Assembly (NCBI GenBank): GCA_964546015.1
Contig: CAZJHO010000010.1
Location: 1 to 49,818, forward strand
Source of the DNA: JAFGVL01 sp964546015
Lineage (GTDB): Bacteria > Bacteroidota > Bacteroidia > Bacteroidales > Paludibacteraceae
Reading direction: 5' to 3'
Length of the DNA stretch: 49,818 nt
Shown: piece by piece, positions 15,719 to 22,721 of the stretch
Numbering within the stretch: the first letter of the stretch is position 1
Layout of the letters: each line of letters begins with the position of its first letter
Program-made: the position numbers and the translations under genes
The notes under the pieces: generated by a model
The model's input: only the letters and a program-made list of their open reading frames with translations
The model's database searches: none
What the model was told of the DNA's origin: nothing

Positions 15719-17590
15719 TTAATCATTCAAAATTGATTGAAGAAACGAATTATCTTCCACTCGTCCGCGCAACAACTCAAATTCTTTTTCTTTGAGCTTA
15801 GCCGATTGGTTAAGCCCGAAATTGATTTTTACTACAGCACTGTATTCTTTTTGGGCATCGGCAAGTAAGAGGGCTTTCCATTGATTTTTCGCCACTTCAT
15901 ATTCTTCCATCACGGAATCCAAATCAGAACCCACTAAGTTCAACTCTCTCAGCGTATAAAGTGCATTCCACACACTCATCCACGCTAATTCCTCATATTC
16001 AGATTGAAAAGCGTTTATTTTTTGCTGAATATCAGCGATAGAAACCATTACTCCGTTTTCCACCTCTTGCAGAATTTCGAGCAGTTTCTCGTTCGGCACA
16101 ATCATTCCGGCGCAATCCACCCAATTTAAAGCTATTTTGCCCTTTGGTTGATTAGGTGGTTTTAGTTCTACCATTCGTTGTTCGAAAGCATCGCCCACAT
16201 AGTATTTGAGTACCATACTGTAAAGCTCGATAGCCCGCTTAACAGAAGCGGGTTTTAGTGTAATTTTTTTATCCGAGAACGAATAATCATCATTCAGCAA
16301 TCGAACTAATCCCCTCTCTATTTGCCCAATTGTGTAAGGATTCAGCAAATCAAATGAAATAATATCAATAGGATTTTCTGTTCGTGCATCACGCGGTTGC
16401 CATTTGCTCGCGTCGCGATAAGTACCTATGCTTTGAAGTATCAGCGCAGGAATCACGGTTGTATTACTTCCTTCGGCTATAAGATATGAAAATGGAAAAT
16501 CGCTCGCGTCGACTTTATTCTTATGCTTGCCCATAATAACCGAAAATGTACCTATACGGCTCGGAAACGGCAGGTAAGAATCGCTCGCCATTTTGCAACC
16601 CCGGTCTAACACACCGTAATGAATCGGTCCCAGTTTGTACATGTGGTTACTTTGATTCGAGCCACTGCCCGCATTGAAAAACGAAAACATTCCACCAATA
16701 AGCAAAGTAGATTTATGATGCGTAACGGTAAACGGAGCGGCAAAAACAGAAACTGCTTCGCCATGAAATCCTTGCGAATTAGCAAAAAAGAGCGAATCAA
16801 TTGCCGAAAATTGTTTAGAAAGCACACAACCTTGTCCTACAAAACAACGCTCTAACTGCACTCCGTCAGTAACTTCAGAGGAAGAAGATATGATAAAATC
16901 GCGGGCAATCACATTTGTTCCTACAATACACGGTGCTTTTTCCGAACTTTGAATCGTTCCGTTTTCAAGCAAAGAAATTCCTTTCAGTTCGGCAAATTCG
17001 CCGACCTGCACATTGCGTATCGTCCCACAATTCAGGATAGTTGCGTTAGTGCCTATTTTACCGAAAGCCGAAGTTGCTTCGCGAGTTTTATCTTCAATAA
17101 AGCGGTGTAAAATCTCAATCGCTTTCTGTTCAAATTTATACCAAGCAAGCAAATAAGCAACCTGCGCCGAAAGCCCTGCGTAAATAGGCAACGAACGGCT
17201 GCCTGTTTCGTCCAACACAGCTACTTGCACACCATTGCCGAAAGAAGATTCGCCTTCTACCGCCAGGCAATCAATATTGGAAATATAAGCCCGCTCGCCA
17301 ATCTCGTAATTGGCAATCTGACTGTGCACATGGGCAATATACACATCGTCACCGACAGTACAGTTGTGCAGTCGCGCCTGATAAATACCTGACGGATTTC
17401 GCACACCGTCAGCCAGCACAAATTCATGACGAAATGCCCCCAAGCGGATTTTTCCCGAGAAAAAAGTTTGTACAATACTATCCGCGCAAAAATCGTCGCT
17501 TACTTCAACGAGCGACCAATCGCAACAAATACATTGTTGTAGCTGTAATTGTGTTATCTCTTCGGTGCTAAGGGGGCGATAGGTTTTCAT
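15719..17590 (-). CDS. DUF4954 family left-handed beta-helix protein
   Basis: 623 aa. Much of the first 330 residues is built of hexapeptide-like turns (VGDDVYIAHVHSQIANYEIGERAYISNIDC; IGTNATILNCGTIRNVQVGE), predicting a left-handed beta helix as in sugar-phosphate uridylyl- and acyl-transferases. The signature THHKSTLLIGGMFSFFNAGS followed by NQSNHMYKLGP is strongly conserved in DUF4954 proteins of Bacteroides. The C-terminal 200 residues are helical. No nucleotidyltransferase motif is evident and the activity is unknown. It lies 38 nt after the O-methyltransferase and is probably the last gene of that minus-strand unit. Confidence 0.82.
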   Translation of the reverse strand: MKTYRPLSTEEITQLQLQQCICCDWSLVEVSDDFCADSIVQTFFSGKIRLGAFRHEFVLADGVRNPSGIYQARLHNCTVGDDVYIAHVHSQIANYEIGERAYISNIDCLAVEGESSFGNGVQVAVLDETGSRSLPIYAGLSAQVAYLLAWYKFEQKAIEILHRFIEDKTREATSAFGKIGTNATILNCGTIRNVQVGEFAELKGISLLENGTIQSSEKAPCIVGTNVIARDFIISSSSEVTDGVQLERCFVGQGCVLSKQFSAIDSLFFANSQGFHGEAVSVFAAPFTVTHHKSTLLIGGMFSFFNAGSGSNQSNHMYKLGPIHYGVLDRGCKMASDSYLPFPSRIGTFSVIMGKHKNKVDASDFPFSYLIAEGSNTTVIPALILQSIGTYRDASKWQPRDARTENPIDIISFDLLNPYTIGQIERGLVRLLNDDYSFSDKKITLKPASVKRAIELYSMVLKYYVGDAFEQRMVELKPPNQPKGKIALNWVDCAGMIVPNEKLLEILQEVENGVMVSIADIQQKINAFQSEYEELAWMSVWNALYTLRELNLVGSDLDSVMEEYEVAKNQWKALLLADAQKEYSAVVKINFGLNQSAKLKEKEFELLRGRVEDNSFLQSILND

Positions 17591-17628
17591 CTTGTATCTG
17601 ATTAAGATTTTTTATACAAAGAAAATAA

Positions 17629-18258
17629 TTATTTTTTACGAACCACGGTCAAGCCATCGCGCAAAGGAATAATGACCGTTTCTACACGAGTATCTTTTGC
17701 TACAAAATCGTTGAACTCCAAAAGCGCAATGGTTTGCTTATCATTCGGATCAATGGGTTGAACTACCTTTCCATCCCACAAAGTATTATCGGCTAAGATA
17801 TAACCGCCCGCACGAACTTTTTCAAAAACGGCATGATAATATTGCAGATATTCCCGCTTATCAGCATCGAGAAAAACCAAATCAAACTCCTGGTCAAGTG
17901 TAGGAATTATCTCCAAAGCTTTACCGATATGTTGAATTATTTTCGACGAATAGGGCGAACGGTCCAAAAAATCTTTAACAAACTCTTCTAATTCATCATT
18001 ATCGTCAATGGTGTGAACAACACCATCGGCGGGCAGAGCCTCAGCAAAACACAAGGCGGAATATCCGGTAAAAGTACCCAACTCCAACACTTTTTTTGCC
18101 CCCGTCATTTGAGTAAGCATTTTCAGAATTCGTCCCTGCAAATGCCCCGAAAGCATACGGGGATTTATAACCTTAACATGTGTTTGGCGATCCAATTTTT
18201 GCAACAGTTCCGGCTCCGGCTCTATATGCGAAAGGATATACTGTTCTAATTTATCCAT
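17629..18258 (-). CDS. SAM-dependent O-methyltransferase (class I, DUF/COG4122 type)
   Basis: 209 aa from the ATG at 18258 (MDKLEQYILSHIEPEPELLQ); upstream in-frame sequence lies inside queC. The SAM site is KKVLELGTFTGYSALCFAEA (about 55-75), then FDLVFLDADKREYLQYY with the metal-ligand Asp residues, and GGYILADNTLWDGKV. This is the catechol/caffeoyl-CoA O-methyltransferase fold; in Bacteroidetes the substrate is not known. Its start overlaps the last 8 nt of queC, so the two are translationally coupled. Confidence 0.87.
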   Translation of the reverse strand: MDKLEQYILSHIEPEPELLQKLDRQTHVKVINPRMLSGHLQGRILKMLTQMTGAKKVLELGTFTGYSALCFAEALPADGVVHTIDDNDELEEFVKDFLDRSPYSSKIIQHIGKALEIIPTLDQEFDLVFLDADKREYLQYYHAVFEKVRAGGYILADNTLWDGKVVQPIDPNDKQTIALLEFNDFVAKDTRVETVIIPLRDGLTVVRKK

Positions 18259-18940
18259 TGATTGATGTTTCAAATTCTTCGAATCCGTTTTTGCGCAAAC
18301 GGCAAGCAGGACAATTATCACATCCACGCCCCCAAGCGTGAAGCGTTTCGTGACCGTTGTAACAAGTGAGGGTCATTTCTATTAATTCTTTCAATTTTCC
18401 GGCTTCGTAAGCCATACGAAAAGCATCAGCTTTACTTTTCCACATAAGCGGGGTGTGGATAGTCACCGGTCTGTCCAATCCTAAAGATAACTCTACTTCT
18501 TTTGCTTTGATATAAGTATCGCGACAGTCAGGATAACCCGAAAAATCGGTTTCGCAAGTACCTGTAATTAACTCGATTCTCTTTTCATTATTCTTGAAAG
18601 CATGATTGGCTGCGATGGTAAGGAATAATCCGTTCCGATTAGGAACAAAACTCGCCGGTAAATAGTTTGCCTGCGCATGGTTTGTATTATGATTATCACC
18701 GCCAAGCAAAGAACTTTGAGCAATCGAATTTATAAAATCACCTACATCATATACGGTATGTTTTACACCAAAATGTTTGGAAATACAAGCCGCATATTCC
18801 AACTCTTTAGCATGCTTTTGATGATAGGAAATACTGATTGTTTCAACCCGTTCAAAATGCTGCAATGCCCAAACAAGGCAAACAAACGAATCTTGTCCCC
18901 CCGAAAACAATAAATAGGCAGTTGTATTATTTTTTGACAT
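18251..18940 (-). CDS. queC: 7-cyano-7-deazaguanine synthase
   Basis: 229 aa. The PP-loop ATP site is LLFSGGQDSFVCLVWAL (about residues 11-27). Near the C-terminus are Cys residues for zinc in CYNGHETLHAWGRGCDNCPAC, followed by RLRKNGFEEF, all typical of QueC. It converts 7-carboxy-7-deazaguanine to preQ0 for queuosine in tRNA. Other queuosine genes are not in this window. It starts 2 nt after the stop of the M28-family gene and overlaps the O-methyltransferase. Confidence 0.95.
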   Translation of the reverse strand: MSKNNTTAYLLFSGGQDSFVCLVWALQHFERVETISISYHQKHAKELEYAACISKHFGVKHTVYDVGDFINSIAQSSLLGGDNHNTNHAQANYLPASFVPNRNGLFLTIAANHAFKNNEKRIELITGTCETDFSGYPDCRDTYIKAKEVELSLGLDRPVTIHTPLMWKSKADAFRMAYEAGKLKELIEMTLTCYNGHETLHAWGRGCDNCPACRLRKNGFEEFETSING

Positions 18941-18942
18941 AA

Positions 18943-19938
18943 CTATTCTTTTTCGCTGTAAATAACATTTAATACCGTTTTTCCTACAGCTTGCAGCGTT
19001 TTTTTATCGATATTTTTCATCGTATCATCTTGTGTGTGCCAATAATCTGCGAATCCGCTATCCGTCAAATGAATAATATTGATGGTAGGAATTCCGGCTA
19101 TTTCGGTAACAGGTACATGGTCGTCGGTAATATAGCTGCCTTGTTTGTTGATGAAATACTCACTATATCCGCTTTTGGCAGCTTCATTCCAAACTTTTTC
19201 CACAATATTGGCTGCATATCGCATAGAAAAACCTTCTTTGGGAAATGTGGCTCCCGGAGCTCCTACCATATCAAGCAGAATCCCATATCGTGCACTGTAG
19301 CCGGGTAAATGCGGATTACGAGCCCAATATTGTGCACCCAAACACCATGAATCTGAATTTGCAGACTGTATCCAACTCGGCTCGCCATAATCTTCCATAT
19401 CAACAAAAAGAATATCCACCCCAATTGCCGGTTTTTGCTGTTGTAACTGACGGGCTATCTCGAGTAATACTCCAACTCCGCTTGCCCCATCGTTGGCGCC
19501 ATCGACCGGCTTACTGTGATTGGCAGGATTTACATCCTGATCGCTCCAAGGGCGACTATCCCAATGTGCCAATAGTAAAATACGATTGGGGTTTTCTATA
19601 TTGTAGGATCCAATAATATTGCGCGCATTTACTGTTTTTTCATCAAAAGTTTTTAAAGTCATTTTTTGCTCAAAAACTTCAGCTCCAAACCGTTTTATTT
19701 CATTAACAAGATAATCGCCACAAGCTTGATGAGCTGTCGTGTTAGGTACACGCGGACCAAAATCGACCTGCGTTTGTATATACAAATAGGCAGAATCAGC
19801 ATCAAATATAGGGATAAGATACTCTTTTTCAGATAACTTTTGTAGGTTTGGACTCTCTTTAGCAGAACAAGATAAAAGCAAATAAAAAAAAGTAAAAGTA
19901 AAAAATATAACTATACTTCTTTCGAAATAAATGCGCAT
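18943..19938 (-). CDS. M28-fold lipoprotein, glutaminyl-peptide cyclotransferase-like
   Basis: 331 aa. The signal peptide ends in a lipobox (YLLLSCSAK), so it is lipid-anchored. The zinc-hydrolase fold shows LLLAHWDSRPW, DGANDGASGVGVLLEIARQL and DILFVDMEDYGE, followed by SWCLGAQYWARNPHLPGY and, near the end, DDHVPVTEIAGIPTINII. Length and motifs fit the secreted glutaminyl cyclases of Bacteroidales, such as the Porphyromonas enzyme, which cyclise N-terminal Gln exposed by signal peptidase. An M28 aminopeptidase is the alternative. A minus-strand -7 box (TATATTTG) lies at 19967-19974. It is the first gene of a unit with queC, the O-methyltransferase and DUF4954. Confidence 0.82.
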   Translation of the reverse strand: MRIYFERSIVIFFTFTFFYLLLSCSAKESPNLQKLSEKEYLIPIFDADSAYLYIQTQVDFGPRVPNTTAHQACGDYLVNEIKRFGAEVFEQKMTLKTFDEKTVNARNIIGSYNIENPNRILLLAHWDSRPWSDQDVNPANHSKPVDGANDGASGVGVLLEIARQLQQQKPAIGVDILFVDMEDYGEPSWIQSANSDSWCLGAQYWARNPHLPGYSARYGILLDMVGAPGATFPKEGFSMRYAANIVEKVWNEAAKSGYSEYFINKQGSYITDDHVPVTEIAGIPTINIIHLTDSGFADYWHTQDDTMKNIDKKTLQAVGKTVLNVIYSEKE

Positions 19939-20007
19939 AACTAAGAAACTTTTTTGTGTAAAAATGCAAATATATAAAAAAAGGATTTATATTTGCAGTC
20001 GCAAAAT

Positions 20008-20046
20008 GCGAAAGTAACTCAGTTGGTAGAGTATCAACCTTGCCCA
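20008..20046 (+). pseudogene. Degenerate tRNA-Gly copy (5' half)
   Basis: Compared with the intact tRNA-Gly at 20106, this segment keeps the 5' acceptor strand, D arm and left anticodon strand (GCGAAAG, CAGTTGGTAGAG, CAACCTTGCC). The right half is unlike a tRNA: no TTCGA loop and no CTTTCGC to close the acceptor stem. Both sides of the D stem have changed together (GCTC/GAGC to ACTC/GAGT), so pairing is kept. A TATATTTG -7 box at 19988-19995 could transcribe it together with the tRNAs. Confidence 0.7.
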
Positions 20047-20105
20047 AAAGGTTTTACGGGGAAACCCCAATCTTGGCAAGATGAATGCAAAACAACAAAA
20101 TAATT

Positions 20106-20178
20106 GCGAAAGTAGCTCAGTTGGTAGAGCACAACCTTGCCAAGGTTGGGGTCGCGGGTTCGAGTCCCGTCTTTCGCT
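20106..20178 (+). tRNA. tRNA-Gly(GCC)
   Basis: 73 nt cloverleaf. Acceptor GCGAAAG pairs with CTTTCGC; the anticodon stem is CAACC/GGTTG with loop TTGCCAA, anticodon GCC; the T loop is TTCGAGT. CCA is not encoded. Confidence 0.96.
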
Positions 20179-20202
20179 CAAAGTTTTTCAAGTGAGAAAA
20201 AC

Positions 20203-20287
20203 GCCTTGGTGGTGGAACTGGTAGACACGCAGGACTTAAAATCCTGTGATCATTGCGATCGTGCGGGTTCAAGTCCCGCCCGAGGTA
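20203..20287 (+). tRNA. tRNA-Leu(TAA)
   Basis: 85 nt with a long variable arm (GTGATCATTGCGATCGT). Acceptor GCCTTGG pairs with CCGAGGT using two G-U pairs; the anticodon stem is CAGGA/TCCTG with loop CTTAAAA, anticodon TAA; the T arm is GCGGG TTCAAGT CCCGC. It lies 24 nt after tRNA-Gly, in the same transcript. Confidence 0.96.
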
Positions 20288-20332
20288 CGAAATAACCCTG
20301 TTAATCAGTTGATTAACAGGGTTATTTTATTT
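20288..20332. terminator. Strong bidirectional terminator between tRNA-Leu and tRNA-Arg
   Basis: A 16-bp perfect stem (20291-20306 with 20311-20326, arm AATAACCCTGTTAATC) with an AGTT loop and a T-rich tail. It ends the plus-strand tRNA transcript and can also stop minus-strand transcription leaving tRNA-Arg. Confidence 0.92.
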
Positions 20333-20362
20333 TTAAAACTTATTAATTCTCAAAAAATAAAG

Positions 20363-20434
20363 TAGTCCCGCCGGGAATCGAACCCGGATCTAAAGTTTAG
20401 GAAACTCGTATTCTATCCATTGAACTACAGGACC
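20363..20434 (-). tRNA. tRNA-Arg(CCT)
   Basis: 72 nt on the minus strand. Acceptor GGTCCTG pairs with CGGGACT; the D stem is GTTC/GAAT; the anticodon loop is TTCCTAA, anticodon CCT; the T arm is CCGGG TTCGATT CCCGG. The outermost anticodon-stem pair is a C/T mismatch, but the rest folds normally. Confidence 0.93.
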
Positions 20435-20477
20435 AACTATTGAAGAACGAAAAAGGTATAAGAAGTTGCTCCTTTTT

Positions 20478-21608
20478 CTACAAAGACTTAATAAAAGCCC
20501 GGCGTTTTTTTACCTGTTTATATTCAAATTGTCCCCATTGAGCAATAATTTTATGATTACTTTCTAATTCGGGGTTGCTTTCGGCATGTTTATAGCCATT
20601 TTTAATGTACTTAGGTATCAGATCAGCAAACAGGAATGAAGTTACTCCTTTCCTCTGATAATCAGGATGAATACCGACTATGAGCAAATCAACCAAATCA
20701 TTTTTCTTCAAAGCACGCCATAGATAAAAAAATCCGAAAGGAAATAAACGCCCTTTAGCTTTTTGTAAAGCTTTTGCTAGACTTGGGATCGAAATTCCGA
20801 ACCCTACCACATCATCATTTTCATTTACTATTACAGAAAGAGTATCTAAGCGGATAAATGACATATACATCTTGACATAAAAATCAATTTGATGTTGTGA
20901 TAAAGGTGAAGCACCATATAGTTCTTTGTAACAAATATTCCACAAAGCAAATACTTTTTTACCATATTTACGCATCAATTCTTTGCGGTTTTTGAATTCG
21001 GCTGTACGCAGTTTATATTTTTCTTTAAGTAGATTTACTCCTCGCAAATATCGTTCGGGCATACTTTCCGGCACAGTTATCAGATATTCGTTCCAATCCA
21101 CATCTTTACTATAGCCCAACATTTCGACATGAGTTTGGTAATACGGATAATTATAAATAGTAGACATGGTGCTTTGTTGATCAAATCCTTCAATAAGCAT
21201 GCCCTCATAATCAATATCAGTCATACCCATAGGTCCGACAATAGCTTCCATACCTTTATTCTTTGCCCATTCCTCTGCTTTACGAAATAATGCTTTCGAT
21301 ACTTCTTGATCGTCTATAAAATCAACCCAACCAAAGCGAGCATACTTTACATTATGTAACTCATTTGCCGAGTGATTGATAATAGCAGCAATGCGTCCGA
21401 CTATTTTCCCCTCTTTATATGCTAGAAAATATTCTGATTCGCAAAATTCAAATGCCGGATTTTTATCACGACTCAATGTAATGGTTTCATCTAAAATCAA
21501 AGGTGGAATAGCGTATTTATTATCTTTATATAAATCAATATTGAATTTGATAAATTCCTTTAATTCTTTACGCGATCGTACCTGTTTAATTTCTACTGCT
21601 ACTGCCAT
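20478..21608 (-). CDS. GNAT-family N-acetyltransferase
   Basis: 376 aa. Two parts are visible: residues 1-160 (FLAYKEGKIVGRIAAIINHS, GPMGMTDIDYEGMLIEGF) and a C-terminal GNAT-like half ending LLIVGIHPDYQRKGVTSFLFADL (about residues 310-335), which has the acetyl-CoA pyrophosphate-binding pattern (Q/R)xxGxx(G/S). The FGWVDFIDDQEVSKALFRKAEEW stretch is typical of large Bacteroidetes GNAT proteins. Substrate unknown. It reads away from the nfnAB-like genes and lies next to tRNA-Arg. Confidence 0.8.
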   Translation of the reverse strand: MAVAVEIKQVRSRKELKEFIKFNIDLYKDNKYAIPPLILDETITLSRDKNPAFEFCESEYFLAYKEGKIVGRIAAIINHSANELHNVKYARFGWVDFIDDQEVSKALFRKAEEWAKNKGMEAIVGPMGMTDIDYEGMLIEGFDQQSTMSTIYNYPYYQTHVEMLGYSKDVDWNEYLITVPESMPERYLRGVNLLKEKYKLRTAEFKNRKELMRKYGKKVFALWNICYKELYGASPLSQHQIDFYVKMYMSFIRLDTLSVIVNENDDVVGFGISIPSLAKALQKAKGRLFPFGFFYLWRALKKNDLVDLLIVGIHPDYQRKGVTSFLFADLIPKYIKNGYKHAESNPELESNHKIIAQWGQFEYKQVKKRRAFIKSL

Positions 21609-21679
21609 AAATGTTCGTTAAAAAAAAGCAACTGCAAAGGAATAGAAAAATTTTGACTTATACACCTTTCTGTCAAAAA

Positions 21680-21711
21680 TTTGATATTTTATATAGATTA
21701 ATGTACTTTTG
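21680..21711 (+). promoter_or_regulatory. Bacteroidetes-type promoter of the nfnAB-like operon
   Basis: TTTG at 21680-21683, 20 nt, then TACTTTTG at 21704-21711. This gives a start near 21717 and a leader of about 100 nt before the ATG at 21818. Confidence 0.75.
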
Positions 21712-21817
21712 TAAGCTTTTTTTGAGGTTTTCTCACAGAATGACAACCCTCCCGCCGATTACGCAAATAAACGCAAAAGAACTAATCAGCGAGATTCGCG
21801 GGAAAACAAAAAATAAA

Positions 21818-22633
21818 ATGAATAAAATTGTAAAAAAGGAACAGTATTCCGAAAATGTATTTCGTTTCGATGTAGAAGCGCCATTGATTGCTAAAGCACG
21901 CAAAGCCGGACATTTCGTGATTGTAAAAGTGGATGAAGCAGGCGAACGCTTTCCGCTTACTATTGCTTCCTCCGATCCCGAAAAAGGTACCATTACTTTG
22001 GTAGTACAAGCGGTAGGCCTTTCTTCGCGCAAATTATGCAGACTTAACGAAGGAGATTACATTGCTCATGTAGTTGGTCCGCTTGGTAAAGCTACGCATA
22101 TCGAAAATTTCGGTACGGTAGTATGTGCCTGCGGTGGTGTAGGAACAGCGCCTATGCTCCCTATTGCCGAGGCTTTGAAGAAAGCCGGCAACAAAGTTAT
22201 CGTCGTTTTGGCAGCTCGTACCAAAGAATTGATTATTTTGGAAGAACAAATGCGTGCCTTTGCCGACGAAGTAATTATTATGACCGACGATGGTTCGTAT
22301 GGCAACAAAGGTCTCGTTACCAACGGTGTGGAAGAAGTTATTAATCGCGAAAAGGTGGATTTATGTGTAACCATCGGTCCGGCTATTATGATGAAATTTG
22401 TAACTTTACTTACTAAAAAATATAACATCCCTACTGTCGCATCGCTTAATACCATTATGGTGGACGGAACCGGTATGTGTGGTGCATGCCGCATTACCGT
22501 AGGTGGGAAAACCAAATTTGTTTGTGTAGATGGACCCGAATTTGATGCGCACCAAGTAGACTTTGATGGTATGATTAGCCGCCTTGGGGCTTATAAAGAC
22601 ATGGAAGCTGAAGAAAATTGCAAAATAAAATAA
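21818..22633 (+). CDS. nfnA: NfnA-like FAD/NAD-binding electron-transfer subunit
   Basis: 271 aa from the ATG at 21818 (MNKIVKKEQYSENVFRFDVE), the usual family start; in-frame ATGs upstream (such as 21740) would add atypical sequence. The ferredoxin-reductase FAD domain has GERFPLTIAS (RxY(S/T)-type flavin motif). The NAD domain has CACGGVGTAPMLPIAEALKK (about residues 105-125). A C-terminal 2Fe-2S site is bound by DGTGMCGACRITVGGKTKFV and a following CVDGPEFD. It pairs with the NfnB-like protein as NADH-dependent ferredoxin:NADP+ oxidoreductase. A dihydroorotate dehydrogenase electron-transfer subunit is the alternative, but the neighbour favours Nfn. Confidence 0.87.
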   Translation: MNKIVKKEQYSENVFRFDVEAPLIAKARKAGHFVIVKVDEAGERFPLTIASSDPEKGTITLVVQAVGLSSRKLCRLNEGDYIAHVVGPLGKATHIENFGTVVCACGGVGTAPMLPIAEALKKAGNKVIVVLAARTKELIILEEQMRAFADEVIIMTDDGSYGNKGLVTNGVEEVINREKVDLCVTIGPAIMMKFVTLLTKKYNIPTVASLNTIMVDGTGMCGACRITVGGKTKFVCVDGPEFDAHQVDFDGMISRLGAYKDMEAEENCKIK

Positions 22634-22634
22634 G

Positions 22635-22721
22635 ATTGCGAGATAATGAAATAGCGAGATGGTGAGCAAGTCGAAACCCTTTCGCCTTAAATTTCTCACT
22701 ATCTCACCAACTCACTAATTT
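22635..22721 (+). repeat. nfnA-nfnB spacer: inverted arms and three octads
   Basis: The left arm starts just after the nfnA stop; TAGCGAGATGGTGAG (22652-22666) matches the reverse complement of CTCACCAACTCACTA at 13 of 15. A different register pairs about 22635-22658 with the right side at roughly 18 of 24. The right side is built of in-phase octads CTCACTAT, CTCACCAA, CTCACTAA (22695-22718), 3 nt before the ATG at 22722. The loop contains its own small hairpin, CGAAACCCTTTCG (22672-22684). Confidence 0.75.
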
